Origin: Marinomonas piezotolerans
GTDB lineage: Bacteria; Pseudomonadota; Gammaproteobacteria; Pseudomonadales; Marinomonadaceae
Length of the DNA: 51,447 bases
NCBI RefSeq assembly: GCF_003362755.1
Contig: NZ_QKRA01000016.1
Coordinates: 1 to 51,447, forward strand
Reading direction: 5' to 3'
Positions 28,003 through 40,311 of the stretch are shown here, one piece after another. Position 1 is the stretch's first letter. Each line of letters starts with the position of its first letter. Position numbers and translations under genes: made by a program. Under the pieces are notes generated by a model. That model saw nothing but the letters and a program-made list of their open reading frames with translations. It had not been told where the DNA came from and did no database searches.

Positions 28003-28037
28003 AAAAAAAATAAAAAAGGGAGAACTTATGTTCTCCC
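28003..28037 (-). terminator. eno terminator
   Basis: On the minus strand GGGAGAAC-ATAA-GTTCTCCC is followed by a long T-rich run. It separates eno from ftsB-ispD. Confidence 0.9.
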
Positions 28038-28058
28038 CTCTTAAAGACACGTAAAAAG

Positions 28059-29366
<1,308 letters not shown>

Positions 29367-29405
29367 TTAGTAGATGAAAAGTTAGCAAACATAGGCTTGC
29401 TAAAA

Positions 29406-31046
<1,641 letters not shown>

Positions 31047-31212
31047 TTAGCCCGCCTTAAATTGTATGATCGAATGAGAATTAGATGCTTAGAAATGCAC
31101 CATTAGGACGGGAGCAAATGATAGCACCACACCCCCTTTCACTCAACGTAAAAGCGCGTAAGTTTTACTCCCCAGAGCGAGCAGCAAGCCAAAACAAACT
31201 CAAGTCTTTGAT

Positions 31213-32163
31213 TTATAGATCTAATACGAGAGCATCGCTACGTGCTCGGGAGCAGCATGGCATAATAATCTTTCCTTCATATCGCTCACTATCTGACAAG
31301 AACGTATCGCGATGGTCAGCAACCCCTTCTAGCAATGGTGTCATACAAGTGCCACACCACCCTTCTTCACATGACGTTGGGATATATATGCCGTTCATTT
31401 CCAACGTCTCTGTGATCGTCATTCCAGGCTCAACATCAAACACTTCTCCCGTACTGGCAATCTTGACTTGAAAGGCATTTCGGGATGCCTCATTCAATAT
31501 TTCTGACTGTGGGCCCGCAAAAAACTCACGATGAAGTTTATGTTCAGGCCATCCTAATTTGCGTGCCTCGCTCAAAGCCGCTTCGATATAATTAGCCGGA
31601 CCACACACATAAATGTCCCAAGTTCGATTTGCACCACTTAACACTCGGTTGAAGTTGATACGCTCTGACTCACTAAAATAAAAGGTCACCTTGTCACAAT
31701 AAGTGCTTGAGTGAAGCGCTTCAAAAAAAGCAGTCTGTTGTGCTCGCTTCGCGGAATAATGTAATTGAAAATCAGTACCTGATTTTTTGAGCATTTGCGC
31801 CATAGGTATAATCGGAGTGATACCGATGCCAGCGGCAAATAACAAGGCGGATGCTTTAGGGTTTGCTAATAGAAAGTGGTTTTGAGGTGTTTTGGCTTGC
31901 AATGCTGTCCCAACAGTCAGTTTGTGCAGTTCCTTTGAGCCGCCACGAGAGTTCGGCTCTTCTAACACTGCAATCTCATACTCCTTACCTGATGTCGGCA
32001 GTCGACAAAGAGAGTACTGCCGTTCAAGGCCACTTGGAAGCTTAACAACAATATGAGCGCCAGGTTGATAGGTCGGTAACGCCAAGCCTGATTTATGAGC
32101 AAGGATAAAACGCTTTATATTTGACGTTTCTGAGATGATATCTTTGATCACTAAATCCATCAT
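31213..32163 (-). CDS. VanB/PDR-type flavin and 2Fe-2S oxidoreductase
   Basis: A single-chain reductase of the phthalate dioxygenase reductase type: flavin-binding domain (RQYSLCRLPTSG near residue 55), NAD(P)-binding domain (LFAAGIGITPIIPMA near 105), and a C-terminal plant-type 2Fe-2S ferredoxin (TSCEEGWCGTCMTPLLEG with a final cysteine in IMPCCSR). Such proteins pass electrons from NAD(P)H to an oxygenase partner, as in vanillate demethylase. No oxygenase gene is adjacent, so the partner is unknown. The ATG at 32163 follows AGGAG by 5 nt. Confidence 0.88.
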   Translation of the reverse strand: MMDLVIKDIISETSNIKRFILAHKSGLALPTYQPGAHIVVKLPSGLERQYSLCRLPTSGKEYEIAVLEEPNSRGGSKELHKLTVGTALQAKTPQNHFLLANPKASALLFAAGIGITPIIPMAQMLKKSGTDFQLHYSAKRAQQTAFFEALHSSTYCDKVTFYFSESERINFNRVLSGANRTWDIYVCGPANYIEAALSEARKLGWPEHKLHREFFAGPQSEILNEASRNAFQVKIASTGEVFDVEPGMTITETLEMNGIYIPTSCEEGWCGTCMTPLLEGVADHRDTFLSDSERYEGKIIMPCCSRARSDALVLDL

Positions 32164-32239
32164 AACTACTCCTAATAATTCACCTATCAACCACCAGCCT
32201 AACCGATAATTCTCAACACTTCGACGGCTTAGACAACAT

Positions 32240-32533
32240 TCAATTAAATGGTATGCCCAACGGAACCTCTAGAATATTACCTTCCCCCACTGGTTGCCCG
32301 ACCATTTCATCGTAGGCACTGCGGTGATAAAGAACCATTTTTTCGACATTTTTATGCTTAAATAAGTTCTGTAGTTCAAGTTTATTGTGACTGGTAATGG
32401 GCCGCCCTAAGCGATCCTCAACAAAGTGCTCTTGACCATTTATAATAACCGACAGTTGATACAAATTCGCTGCAAGCGAATGCACTCTCACCACATCAAT
32501 AACGTCTAATTCATCTAGCTCAGACCATTTCAT
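32240..32533 (-). CDS. DUF6482-type small protein
   Basis: A 97-residue cytosolic protein. The string of short beta-rich segments, the LYQLSVIINGQEHFVEDRLG region and the closing HRSAYDEMVGQPVG recall the DUF6482 proteins of Pseudomonas and related marine genera; their function is unknown. The ATG at 32533 follows GGAGG by 8 nt, which excludes a longer TTG-initiated frame. It lies upstream of the ferredoxin reductase on the same strand and may be co-transcribed. Confidence 0.7.
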   Translation of the reverse strand: MKWSELDELDVIDVVRVHSLAANLYQLSVIINGQEHFVEDRLGRPITSHNKLELQNLFKHKNVEKMVLYHRSAYDEMVGQPVGEGNILEVPLGIPFN

Positions 32534-32598
32534 TCCGATAACCTCCAAAGTTCATGTATTAAAGCTTACGATGCAGAAACACACTCGGATGAATACGT

Positions 32599-33285
32599 AT
32601 GACGATACCCAAAGATTTATATCAAACGTTCGATGAAACTCTACGCTTCCAAGGTGCCCTCGAACGAGTCATTGAACTAACACAACAACCTACTAGAAAG
32701 ATCATAGGCATCGCAGGGCTCCCTGGCTCTGGAAAATCAACGCTTGCTGATTATTTGGCGATGAGAATAAACAATGGTGAACCTTCACCTCTCGTTGCAA
32801 GTGTCAGCATGGATGGCTTTCACTTAAGCAAAACGGCACTTCTCCAGCTTGACAACCCTGCAGAGGCTCTCAAGCGACGCGGGGCCCCTTGGACCTTCGA
32901 CAGCGTCGGCTTTTGCCGCTCGTTACAAAATTTTAAGCAACACCCGAACAACACACTTTTCTGGCCAAGCTTTGATCACGCCATTGGAGACCCTATAGTC
33001 GATGCCATCTCGATACCCAGTGACATTAAGGTTCTGATTGTAGAAGGACTGTATGTGCTCCATAACGATCATGGCTTTGAAGCCGGCACACAATATTTGG
33101 ATCAACGCTGGTTCATTGATTTGCCATTTGAGGTTGCCATGCATCAATTAGCCAAGCGCCATCAGCGAGTATGGGGCATCACCGCTGACCAAGCCCAGCA
33201 ACGTATACTCGCCAACGATTCCCTTAACGCTCACATTGCCTATCAGTCGCGTCAATACGCTGATTTACACTTGTCTTCAGATTGA
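32599..33285 (+). CDS. P-loop kinase of the uridine kinase/YggC type
   Basis: A 228-residue P-loop enzyme with the Walker A motif GLPGSGKST (about residues 40-48), the substrate loop SMDGFHLS, the RRGAPWTFD motif, and VEGLYVL for Walker B. This arrangement belongs to the uridine kinase/phosphoribulokinase/pantothenate kinase superfamily, closest in pattern to E. coli YggC and related putative sugar or nucleoside kinases. The substrate cannot be told from sequence. The ribosome site is weak. It is divergent from the DUF6482 gene and lies ahead of fadL. Confidence 0.8.
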   Translation: MTIPKDLYQTFDETLRFQGALERVIELTQQPTRKIIGIAGLPGSGKSTLADYLAMRINNGEPSPLVASVSMDGFHLSKTALLQLDNPAEALKRRGAPWTFDSVGFCRSLQNFKQHPNNTLFWPSFDHAIGDPIVDAISIPSDIKVLIVEGLYVLHNDHGFEAGTQYLDQRWFIDLPFEVAMHQLAKRHQRVWGITADQAQQRILANDSLNAHIAYQSRQYADLHLSSD

Positions 33286-33291
33286 ACGAAA

Positions 33292-33320
33292 TTGACACAA
33301 ATATCGCCGTATTTTTACAT
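33292..33320 (+). promoter_or_regulatory. Candidate promoter of the FadL gene
   Basis: TTGACA (33292-33297) and TTACAT (33315-33320) are 17 bp apart, about 105 bp before the fadL start. The -35 is perfect; the -10 is imperfect. Confidence 0.4.
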
Positions 33321-33425
33321 GGATTGGCGCAGTCATTAAGGCTATGTTTTAACCTTAAGCAGCCTTATCTCAAAAGGCACCTAAAGAGTCTAATGACACA
33401 TTAAAATAAGAAGGAAAACTGACTC

Positions 33426-34697
33426 ATGACTCCAATCACGCTCCACCGAAAGACACTGTTGTCAGTTGCTATAGCACTATCTGCTGTTCAACTTCACGCA
33501 GCAGGCTTCCAACTTAACGCCCAATCTGCTACTGGACTAGGACGAGCATTTGCAGGTGACTCCGTCATTGGTGATAATGCTTCCGTCATTGCCCGCAACC
33601 CCGCGGCGATGTCACTTTTTGATCAACAAGCCATATCGGTCGGTTTTGAAACCATTACAACCGACATCGAAGTGAAAGATGCAACATACAGCTCGAATGT
33701 AAATCCTGCTACACCCGCAACCACCACTAACGCAAACACAGATTCGGTTGGTGGTACGTCCATCGCTCCAAACTTTTATTATATCAATCCGGTTAGCGAC
33801 AAGTTTGCTTGGGGTATCAACGCCTATTCAAACTACGGGACCAAAACAGAATTTGACGAAGACTATGCTGGCAAGGAATATGGCGGTAAAACCGACGTAA
33901 AAAGTTTAAACCTAGGGATAGTCGGCTCCTATAAAGTATCTCCTGCCCTCACACTCGGTGCGGGGATCGACGCTGTCTACGGACAAGGGGTATTTACACG
34001 TCCCGATACCGATTACAGTGGCGGCAAAGATGTCCTTAATATTGATGCAAACGGCTGGGCACTCGGATGGAACGTCGGCGCTATGTTTGAATTAAATAGC
34101 TACAATCGTTTTGGCTTAGATTACCACTACAGCCCAGACATTGACGCTGAAGGCGATGTATATAAATACAACCCCGCAAGCCCTAATGCCGCTCCGGTTA
34201 GCGATACTGTTATTATGCCTCTACCTGACATTGCCGAATTTTCAGGCTACCATCGCCTATCACCAAAACATGCGGTCCACTACAGCATCCAATATATCCA
34301 ATGGTCTGAGTTCGATAAACTCGAAACTGAAAAAGTCGGTACTATTAAAGAATATAATTGGAAGGACGCGTGGCATTATGCAATTGGCACAACCTACTAT
34401 ATGAACGAACAATGGGAGCTTCGTGCTGGCTATATGTACGACACCAGTGCACAGGATAATACTCGCTCCGTCTCTGTTCCTGATTCGGATCGCCAATGGA
34501 TTTCTGCAGGCTTTACGTTTAAGCCCGATACTGTAAGCAGCATTGACTTTGGTGCGACCTATCTGATGGGGAAAGATGTAGAAGTAAAAGAAGCAACGAC
34601 ACACCCACAAGCGCCCAGCTTCAATATTTCTGAAATCAATGGCACCACTCACGCCAATGCGATACTACTGGGCTTGCAGTACAGCCGATCATTCTAG
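33426..34697 (+). CDS. fadL: FadL-family outer membrane fatty acid transporter
   Basis: An outer membrane beta-barrel that lets long-chain fatty acids or other hydrophobic compounds into the cell. It begins with a signal peptide ending AVQLHA, then the FadL N-terminal hatch signature (AGFQLNAQSATGLGRAFAGDS and NPAAMSLF). It ends in phenylalanine, as outer membrane barrels do. At 423 residues it is the usual size. AAGGAA lies 8 nt before the ATG. It is a single transcription unit closed by a very strong terminator. I assign the FadL family; strict fadL orthology is not shown. Confidence 0.9.
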   Translation: MTPITLHRKTLLSVAIALSAVQLHAAGFQLNAQSATGLGRAFAGDSVIGDNASVIARNPAAMSLFDQQAISVGFETITTDIEVKDATYSSNVNPATPATTTNANTDSVGGTSIAPNFYYINPVSDKFAWGINAYSNYGTKTEFDEDYAGKEYGGKTDVKSLNLGIVGSYKVSPALTLGAGIDAVYGQGVFTRPDTDYSGGKDVLNIDANGWALGWNVGAMFELNSYNRFGLDYHYSPDIDAEGDVYKYNPASPNAAPVSDTVIMPLPDIAEFSGYHRLSPKHAVHYSIQYIQWSEFDKLETEKVGTIKEYNWKDAWHYAIGTTYYMNEQWELRAGYMYDTSAQDNTRSVSVPDSDRQWISAGFTFKPDTVSSIDFGATYLMGKDVEVKEATTHPQAPSFNISEINGTTHANAILLGLQYSRSF

Positions 34698-34716
34698 GGT
34701 CTGGTATTGGGTACAT

Positions 34717-34745
34717 AAAAGGGCCTCCATTTTGGAGGCCCTTTT
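34717..34745 (+). terminator. Bidirectional terminator between FadL and lipoprotein genes
   Basis: AAAAGGGCCTCCA-TTT-TGGAGGCCCTTTT is a perfect 13-bp stem with A and T flanks. It serves the FadL gene on the plus strand and the small lipoprotein gene on the minus strand. Confidence 0.95.
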
Positions 34746-34757
34746 ATAAATTTGAAT

Positions 34758-34973
34758 TTAGAGTAATAAGAACAACATCTGTATGACACCGCCCAATGCT
34801 ACCGCACTGACGCCAGAACCACTCTCCGCATCCTTCCCTTCACTATCGCTTTGACGATCATTGGTCTGCTCGACCTTCGGTTCATTTGAAGGGGTATTCG
34901 CCTCATTAGGTGACGTTGCGCACCCACCTACTAATAAGAAAACCGATAACGCCATCACCCTCAGTATTGCCAT
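34758..34973 (-). CDS. Small lipoprotein, unknown function
   Basis: A 71-residue protein with a lipoprotein signal: SVFLLVGGC puts the lipidated cysteine at residue 18. The middle is Ser/Glu/Asp/Asn-rich and probably disordered. Unusually, the C-terminus is hydrophobic (AVALGGVIQMLFLLL), so the mature protein may be held at both ends. GGAAAG lies 7 nt before the ATG and a strong terminator follows, supporting a real gene. I recognise no family. Confidence 0.6.
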   Translation of the reverse strand: MAILRVMALSVFLLVGGCATSPNEANTPSNEPKVEQTNDRQSDSEGKDAESGSGVSAVALGGVIQMLFLLL

Positions 34974-35049
34974 CCTTAACTTTCCGCCGTTCGTTATTAT
35001 TTATAATTCCAACTATGGCAGTCTAGCCCATGCAAGCTGTTTCTCCAAA

Positions 35050-36309
35050 TTATCGAGTGCTCGGCCATGGAAGCTTATCGTTTGGGTACCACATCACTGT
35101 GCCATGCCAATTGGGATCTATCCAAAGGTCGGCTATCGCCACCAAGGTGGTACCATCAAATAAATAGGGTAATTGCTCACGCCACCATGCTGGGATCCGT
35201 TGGTCTTGCAACCACTTTTTTAGGGGGCGATGACGTCCATTCGATAACTTAATTGTTTCACCTTCAGGTCTAGCCTTAACGGTAAGTGAGTGATCACTGT
35301 ATAAGCGGTCATATTTTCGATGAAGCCACTCACCTGCTTCAAGCACCATAGTAGAAGGGCTCTCTGTGTGAGGCAGCACATATATTGCATCTGCATAGCG
35401 CGCCAACCGAAAGTCCTGCCCCCGATAAGCTGGCTGTTTATCTGAGCTTGAGGAAAACATTTTTACGACCGACATCACCTGAGGCGCTGTCAGCGACACT
35501 CCATGTGCTCGCAAAAAACGAGACACCCAAAATTCTAATTCTGGGCATACAACTTTTTCTAACAATAAGCCGCCGTCTGAATTAAGGTATTCTTGTAACG
35601 CCTCATGTGCCAGACGATCGAAGACTGCCATTTCCTTTTGTATCAATGTAGCGCTCGATGCAATCGCCATAGCAATATTTGAATTGTGGGCTTGCCATGA
35701 CTGCAAAACACTATGACGCAGCACATTGCGTCTATGCGCTAATGTATAATTTGACTCATCTTCGACCCATTTCAAATTATTATATTGCGCATATTGCTCA
35801 ATATCTTGGCGACTAACTTCTAAGAGAGGGCGCCAAATTACGCCTCTGTTAAACTCTCTTACAACTGGAATACCTTGAATTCCTCGAGTCCCGGCACCCC
35901 GCTCAAGTCGAAATAAAACTGTTTCAGCCTGATCATTGGCATGATGCCCCTGAAGCAAAACATCACCTTCTCCTACATACTTAGAAAACGCTTGATAGCG
36001 AGCGTTGCGAGCATTTTCTTCAACTGAACCGTTTTTCGAAACCTCTACATGCTCAATATGTAGAGGGATTGCCAACATCTCACATTGTTGTTTGCAATGA
36101 GTTACCCACACATCAGCGTTTGCACTCAAACCATGGTGCACATGAATCGCCTCTAAAAAAGGTCGTAGCGAATCCGGCAAGTTTGATGCGAAATGATGCA
36201 ACAAAACATGTGAGTCGACCCCACCACTGTAGGCGACGAGTAACTTTCCACCTTCACCAAGATGTCGCTTAAGAATACTTCGGTCGATCACATTCATCAT
36301 TTCACTCAT
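35050..36309 (-). CDS. tilS: tRNA(Ile)-lysidine synthetase
   Basis: Changes the anticodon C34 of tRNA-Ile2 to lysidine so that it reads AUA. The ATP-binding PP-loop is AYSGGVDSHVLLHH (residues 25-38). The LLQGHHANDQAETVLFRLERGAGTRG region is typical, and the TilS substrate-binding and C-terminal domains follow (419 residues in all). The exact start is unsure because no ribosome site stands before the ATG at 36309. tyrS and a terminator lie upstream. In many gammaproteobacteria tilS directly precedes pyrG; here about 4 kb separates them. Confidence 0.94.
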   Translation of the reverse strand: MSEMMNVIDRSILKRHLGEGGKLLVAYSGGVDSHVLLHHFASNLPDSLRPFLEAIHVHHGLSANADVWVTHCKQQCEMLAIPLHIEHVEVSKNGSVEENARNARYQAFSKYVGEGDVLLQGHHANDQAETVLFRLERGAGTRGIQGIPVVREFNRGVIWRPLLEVSRQDIEQYAQYNNLKWVEDESNYTLAHRRNVLRHSVLQSWQAHNSNIAMAIASSATLIQKEMAVFDRLAHEALQEYLNSDGGLLLEKVVCPELEFWVSRFLRAHGVSLTAPQVMSVVKMFSSSSDKQPAYRGQDFRLARYADAIYVLPHTESPSTMVLEAGEWLHRKYDRLYSDHSLTVKARPEGETIKLSNGRHRPLKKWLQDQRIPAWWREQLPYLFDGTTLVAIADLWIDPNWHGTVMWYPNDKLPWPSTR

Positions 36310-36321
36310 TACTTTGGAGAC

Positions 36322-36341
36322 AAAAAAGGCGCCGAAGCGCC
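36322..36341 (-). terminator. tyrS terminator
   Basis: On the minus strand GGCGC-TTCG-GCGCC is followed by TTTTTT. It lies between tyrS and tilS and, like the ilvIH terminator, uses a UUCG loop. Confidence 0.85.
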
Positions 36342-36367
36342 TCTATCGTTTGCTTAATTAAGCTGTT

Positions 36368-37672
36368 TTACAAAGCAAATAAATGGTGCTTCTTTTTACC
36401 TAACTTAACTAGGAAGTACTTTCCGAAGTAACCATTTTCAGGGGTGAAAATCTCTGCCGCGGCCATATTATCCTCCATGCCCTTAGCGACACCATTAACG
36501 ACCACTGAGTTGCGTTGCAGCGCGTCTTTCACTTGCTTACCACTGGCTGCAAGGCCCGCATCAGCCAGCAAAGATGTAAGTGGCGTTTCTGCTAAGTTAA
36601 CCTCTGCTAAGGAGCTACTTGGTAAACCATCCAACTGAATTTGCTCTAAGTCTTGTTCACTTAGTTGATCTGTTTCACCGCTGAACAACGCTTGTGTAAT
36701 TCGCTCCGCTGCTGCCAAACCTTCTTCCCCATGAACGAGACGCGTCGCTTCTCGCGCTAGAATCGCTTGCGCTTGTGGTTTACCGCCATTTTCTTGATCG
36801 GCCTGCTCAATCGCTTCGATGTCTTCAATAGACAAAAACGTGAAGTACTTCAAGAATTTATATACGTCCGCGTCCGCTGTCCCTAACCAGAACTGGTAGA
36901 ACGAATATTGGCTGGTTTTTTTAGGGTCCAACCACACAGCCCCAGACTCCGTTTTACCAAATTTGGTGCCATCTGATTTCGTGACCAATGGCACCGTTAA
37001 ACCAAATGTTTGTGCTTGGTTTTGGCGACGAGACAAATCAATGCCACCAACAATATTACCCCATTGATCACTACCACCAACTTGTAGAGTACAATCGTAC
37101 AATCGGTTTAGTTCTGCGAAATCCATACCTTGCAATAAGGCGTAAGAGAATTCAGTAAAAGAAATGCCAGAGCCTTCACGATTAAGACGCTGCTGCACAG
37201 ATTCCTTGTTGATCATCGCATTGACAGAGAAGTGTTTACCGACTTCACGTAAAAAGTCGATCACATTCATGTTACCGGTCCAGTCCAAGTTGTTCACCAC
37301 TCGTGCTGGGTTATCAACTCCGTCAAACGCGATAAATTGGCTCACCTGACCTTTAATTTTATCGGCCCACCCCGCCACAACGTCAGACGTATTAAGTGAT
37401 CGTTCCGCCGCTTTGAAGCTCGGATCACCAATCATGCCCGTTGCGCCACCTACCAAAGCGATTGGGTTATGACCCGCATCTTGGCAACGCTTTAGCACTA
37501 ACAAAGGAACAAGATGTCCAAGGTGAAGACTGTCTGCGGTCGGATCAAAGCCACAATACAACGTACGACGACCAGATGACAAATGAGCACGTAGCTCTTC
37601 TTCTGAAGTCATTTGAGCGATTAGCCCGCGAGCCTGCAAGTCCGCTAAAAGGTCGTGGTTTTGTTGTGTCAT
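36368..37672 (-). CDS. tyrS: Tyrosine--tRNA ligase
   Basis: Class I aminoacyl-tRNA synthetase charging tRNA-Tyr. The HIGH motif reads HLGH ([13 protein letters not shown]), tyrosine specificity residues lie in [12 protein letters not shown], and the KMSKS loop is the variant KFGKT, as in E. coli TyrS. A C-terminal S4 RNA-binding domain carries [14 protein letters not shown]. The ATG at 37672 gives MTQQNHDLL and 434 residues; an in-frame TTG lies 12 nt upstream. It is divergent from the M23 endopeptidase gene. Confidence 0.96.
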   Translation of the reverse strand: MTQQNHDLLADLQARGLIAQMTSEEELRAHLSSGRRTLYCGFDPTADSLHLGHLVPLLVLKRCQDAGHNPIALVGGATGMIGDPSFKAAERSLNTSDVVAGWADKIKGQVSQFIAFDGVDNPARVVNNLDWTGNMNVIDFLREVGKHFSVNAMINKESVQQRLNREGSGISFTEFSYALLQGMDFAELNRLYDCTLQVGGSDQWGNIVGGIDLSRRQNQAQTFGLTVPLVTKSDGTKFGKTESGAVWLDPKKTSQYSFYQFWLGTADADVYKFLKYFTFLSIEDIEAIEQADQENGGKPQAQAILAREATRLVHGEEGLAAAERITQALFSGETDQLSEQDLEQIQLDGLPSSSLAEVNLAETPLTSLLADAGLAASGKQVKDALQRNSVVVNGVAKGMEDNMAAAEIFTPENGYFGKYFLVKLGKKKHHLFAL

Positions 37673-37767
37673 TGTTAGATCCAAATCCTAATTGAGGGAA
37701 GAGTTAATTTGCGTTCAATTATAGCGACTTAGTTGGTAGGATGACATGGCTTTATCCTTAAAAATAG

Positions 37768-39111
37768 ATGACAAAATTCGACATGACGCACTCTCCAAAA
37801 CTTTGGCTCACTGCTTTTTCTTGCTTCTTAGCATTAGGCGCAGGCTTACTCTTATGGGATACTTTTCGTCATCAGGAACAATCTGAAACTCTCACCACAA
37901 TTAACCATCCGAAGACAGCTGGCCCCGTTGCGGCGAAACCAGCACTAGACAATGTCAATCTTGCACCAGCTTTACCATCGCCAAAACAAATTCAAACCAA
38001 AGAAAAACGAACCATAAAACTCGCTGCAGGTGATTCACTCTCTTCGATACTCACGGCACAAGGCGTAAGCAATCGCCAGATATATCAACTGACTCAAGCC
38101 GATACGAAAGAAGCGTTCAAAAAACTGAACCCAAACGATCGAATCACGATTACGCTTGAACAACCCAATGCACAACTCTTGGCACTGACACTCGAACAGG
38201 ATATTCGGCAATATGAAGTATTCACGGCACAAGAAAATCACTTCAGCCATAAGACAATTCAACGCGCGATTGACGTTATCCCGACCTACAAAGAGGCCCG
38301 GATCGAAAGTTCGCTGTTTGTCGACGGAAGCAATGCAGGCATCGCTGACAAACTATTGTTTCAGTTGGCATCTATTTTTAAATGGGACATTGATTTCGCG
38401 TTAGATATTCGTCGCGGCGATGCGTTCGCCATACTTTATGAGGAGCAATATATTGATGGTGAAGCCATCGGGACAGGCAATATACTTGCTGCAGAATTCA
38501 TCAACAATGGACGCTACTTCGAAGCAATTCGCTACCAAACAGAACGACGTATCGACTATTTCACCGCAGACGGCCTGTCCCTTCGCAAAGCATTCATTCG
38601 TACTCCTGTCGACTTCAACCGGATATCGTCGCGTTTTAACCCTAATCGGCTACACCCTATTTTTAAAACGACTCAACCCCACCGAGGCGTCGACTACGCC
38701 GCATCAGAGGGAACACCCGTACAAAGTTCGGGAGACGGAGAGATCACTTACGCGGGTGACATTAGAGGCTATGGCAACGCGGTGATTATTGATCACGGTC
38801 GAGGGTATACAACGCTATACGCGCACTTGCAAGGCTTCGCACCAAACATAAAGACAGGGTACCAAGTCTCTCAAGGAGAGGAAATCGGTTACGTTGGCCA
38901 GACAGGTTGGGCTACCGGTCCTCACCTACATTATGAATTTAGGGTCAATGGTATTCACCAAAACCCAGAGACCATTGCCATTCCTAACGACAGTCCCATG
39001 TCAAAAGACGAGTTGACGGTCTATTTGCGCTACGCTCAATCGATCAAAGCGACACTGCAGCGCTCACACAGCGCCATGTTTAAGCAAGCCTTATCCCAAA
39101 TCAGGCGTTGA
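37768..39111 (+). CDS. M23 peptidoglycan endopeptidase, MepM/YebA type
   Basis: A 447-residue envelope protein: one N-terminal membrane anchor (about 12-30), a LysM/OapA-like domain (about 80-135), a middle domain, then an M23 peptidase domain (about 300-400). The zinc ligands are present: PHRGVDYA supplies His and Asp and GPHLHYEF the His-x-His pair. Unlike NlpD in this window it should be an active DD-endopeptidase that opens the wall for growth. It is divergent from tyrS, a linkage I recall from many gammaproteobacteria. A strong terminator follows. Confidence 0.9.
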   Translation: MTKFDMTHSPKLWLTAFSCFLALGAGLLLWDTFRHQEQSETLTTINHPKTAGPVAAKPALDNVNLAPALPSPKQIQTKEKRTIKLAAGDSLSSILTAQGVSNRQIYQLTQADTKEAFKKLNPNDRITITLEQPNAQLLALTLEQDIRQYEVFTAQENHFSHKTIQRAIDVIPTYKEARIESSLFVDGSNAGIADKLLFQLASIFKWDIDFALDIRRGDAFAILYEEQYIDGEAIGTGNILAAEFINNGRYFEAIRYQTERRIDYFTADGLSLRKAFIRTPVDFNRISSRFNPNRLHPIFKTTQPHRGVDYAASEGTPVQSSGDGEITYAGDIRGYGNAVIIDHGRGYTTLYAHLQGFAPNIKTGYQVSQGEEIGYVGQTGWATGPHLHYEFRVNGIHQNPETIAIPNDSPMSKDELTVYLRYAQSIKATLQRSHSAMFKQALSQIRR

Positions 39112-39126
39112 GCGAAAAAATGGCAT

Positions 39127-39153
39127 AAAAAAAGCCGCTTCCGCGGCTTTTTT
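39127..39153 (+). terminator. Bidirectional terminator between M23 peptidase and trxA
   Basis: AAAAAAGCCGC-TTCC-GCGGCTTTTTT, located between the convergent genes ending at 39111 and 39170. Confidence 0.93.
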
Positions 39154-39169
39154 CTATCAAAACGAAGAC

Positions 39170-39496
39170 TTACAGTGCGCCTTCAACAAACTCAATCAAC
39201 TGAGACTTAGAGACTGCTCCCACTTTGGTTGCAGCAACTTCACCACCTTTAATAACAAGTAGTGTTGGAATACCACGTACATTGTACTTAGGGGCCGTTT
39301 CTTGGTTTTCGTCAACGTTGATCTTAACGACTTTAACTTTGCCTTCATATTCTTTGGCAACGTCTTCAAGAACTGGTGCAATCATCTTACAAGGACCACA
39401 CCAAGGCGCCCAAAAGTCTACAATCACTGGCAAATCAGACTTTAACACTTCGTCTTCAAATTGAGCATCAGTAACGTTTGTGATGTTTTCGCTCAT
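39170..39496 (-). CDS. trxA: Thioredoxin
   Basis: Small cytosolic disulfide reductase. The active site is [13 protein letters not shown] (cysteines about residues 33 and 36), with the cis-proline in VRGIPTLLV. At 108 residues it has the length of E. coli TrxA. AAGGAAA precedes the ATG by 6 nt. It is a single-gene unit ended by the shared terminator. Confidence 0.96.
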   Translation of the reverse strand: MSENITNVTDAQFEDEVLKSDLPVIVDFWAPWCGPCKMIAPVLEDVAKEYEGKVKVVKINVDENQETAPKYNVRGIPTLLVIKGGEVAATKVGAVSKSQLIEFVEGAL

Positions 39497-39597
39497 AATA
39501 TTTTCCTTAAAATTCGGTTATTCATTTAATGACTTTAGTGTACCACTAAACTAAAACGTTAAAAATGAGATTCATCAACTAGGTCCATAGAGAATAG

Positions 39598-40311
39598 CTA
39601 TAATCCCATATTCTTGATCACTGTGACTAATTCGCGCAAAGAGTGTACCTCAGCGTCTGGCGTTGTACTCCATTCTGAACGCCAGCGCCGCGCTCCATGA
39701 CGATTAAACCAAATCGCACGAGCGCCGGCCGCCACCGCCCCCTCTACATCATCAATCGGATGATCTCCGATATGAATAATGCGGTCTAATGGAATTCCAG
39801 TTTTTTGCGCTAACCGTTGAAATATCTCAGGATCAGGTTTTGCAATCCCCTCTAAATCCGCTCGAATCACAGTTCCAAAATATCGACTAAGAGCGATAGA
39901 AGGATGAAAGACATCGGCATTACCATTTGTTAGCGCAGCCAATTCGTATCGTTCGGCGAGCTTATCAAGGGTAATATGGACATCTGGATAAAGATCAATC
40001 CTTTGTCGCCAATCATAAAAGACGGAAAAAGCTTGCTCTGCGATGTCATCAGCTTCCTCTGAAGGCAAGCCATAGCGACGCAAAGCGAGCCGATACATCG
40101 CTAGTCGCACCTTTGTCACATCGCTGCTTAAGCTTGGATCGGCTTGTAATACATCCTGTTTTAGAGGTGCCATGGTGGGTACATAAAACTGCTCGGCAAA
40201 ACCTGGATACCGTTCATCAAACCACTTTTCCATGGCGTGCTCAGCACGTACCAATGTCGGATCGACATCCCAAAGAGTGTTATCTAGATCAAATGAAATC
40301 AGTGTTTTCAT
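39598..40311 (-). CDS. yigB: HAD-family hydrolase, YigB type
   Basis: A 237-residue HAD phosphatase with the nucleophile motif SFDLDNTLWD (D8, D10), the cap domain, LTNGNADVF, the lysine in GIAKPDPEIFQ and HIGDHPIDDVEGA. E. coli YigB dephosphorylates FMN, among other substrates. The gene closes the lysA-dapF-DUF484 operon, the place yigB occupies in E. coli, and its ATG overlaps the DUF484 stop by 4 bp. The xerC gene that usually lies between them is missing. Confidence 0.9.
   Translation of the reverse strand: MKTLISFDLDNTLWDVDPTLVRAEHAMEKWFDERYPGFAEQFYVPTMAPLKQDVLQADPSLSSDVTKVRLAMYRLALRRYGLPSEEADDIAEQAFSVFYDWRQRIDLYPDVHITLDKLAERYELAALTNGNADVFHPSIALSRYFGTVIRADLEGIAKPDPEIFQRLAQKTGIPLDRIIHIGDHPIDDVEGAVAAGARAIWFNRHGARRWRSEWSTTPDAEVHSLRELVTVIKNMGL

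Noticed and set aside
31085..31471. Open frame on the plus strand, 128 codons
   Set aside because: It lies antisense to the end of the ferredoxin reductase and has no family features; shadow frame.
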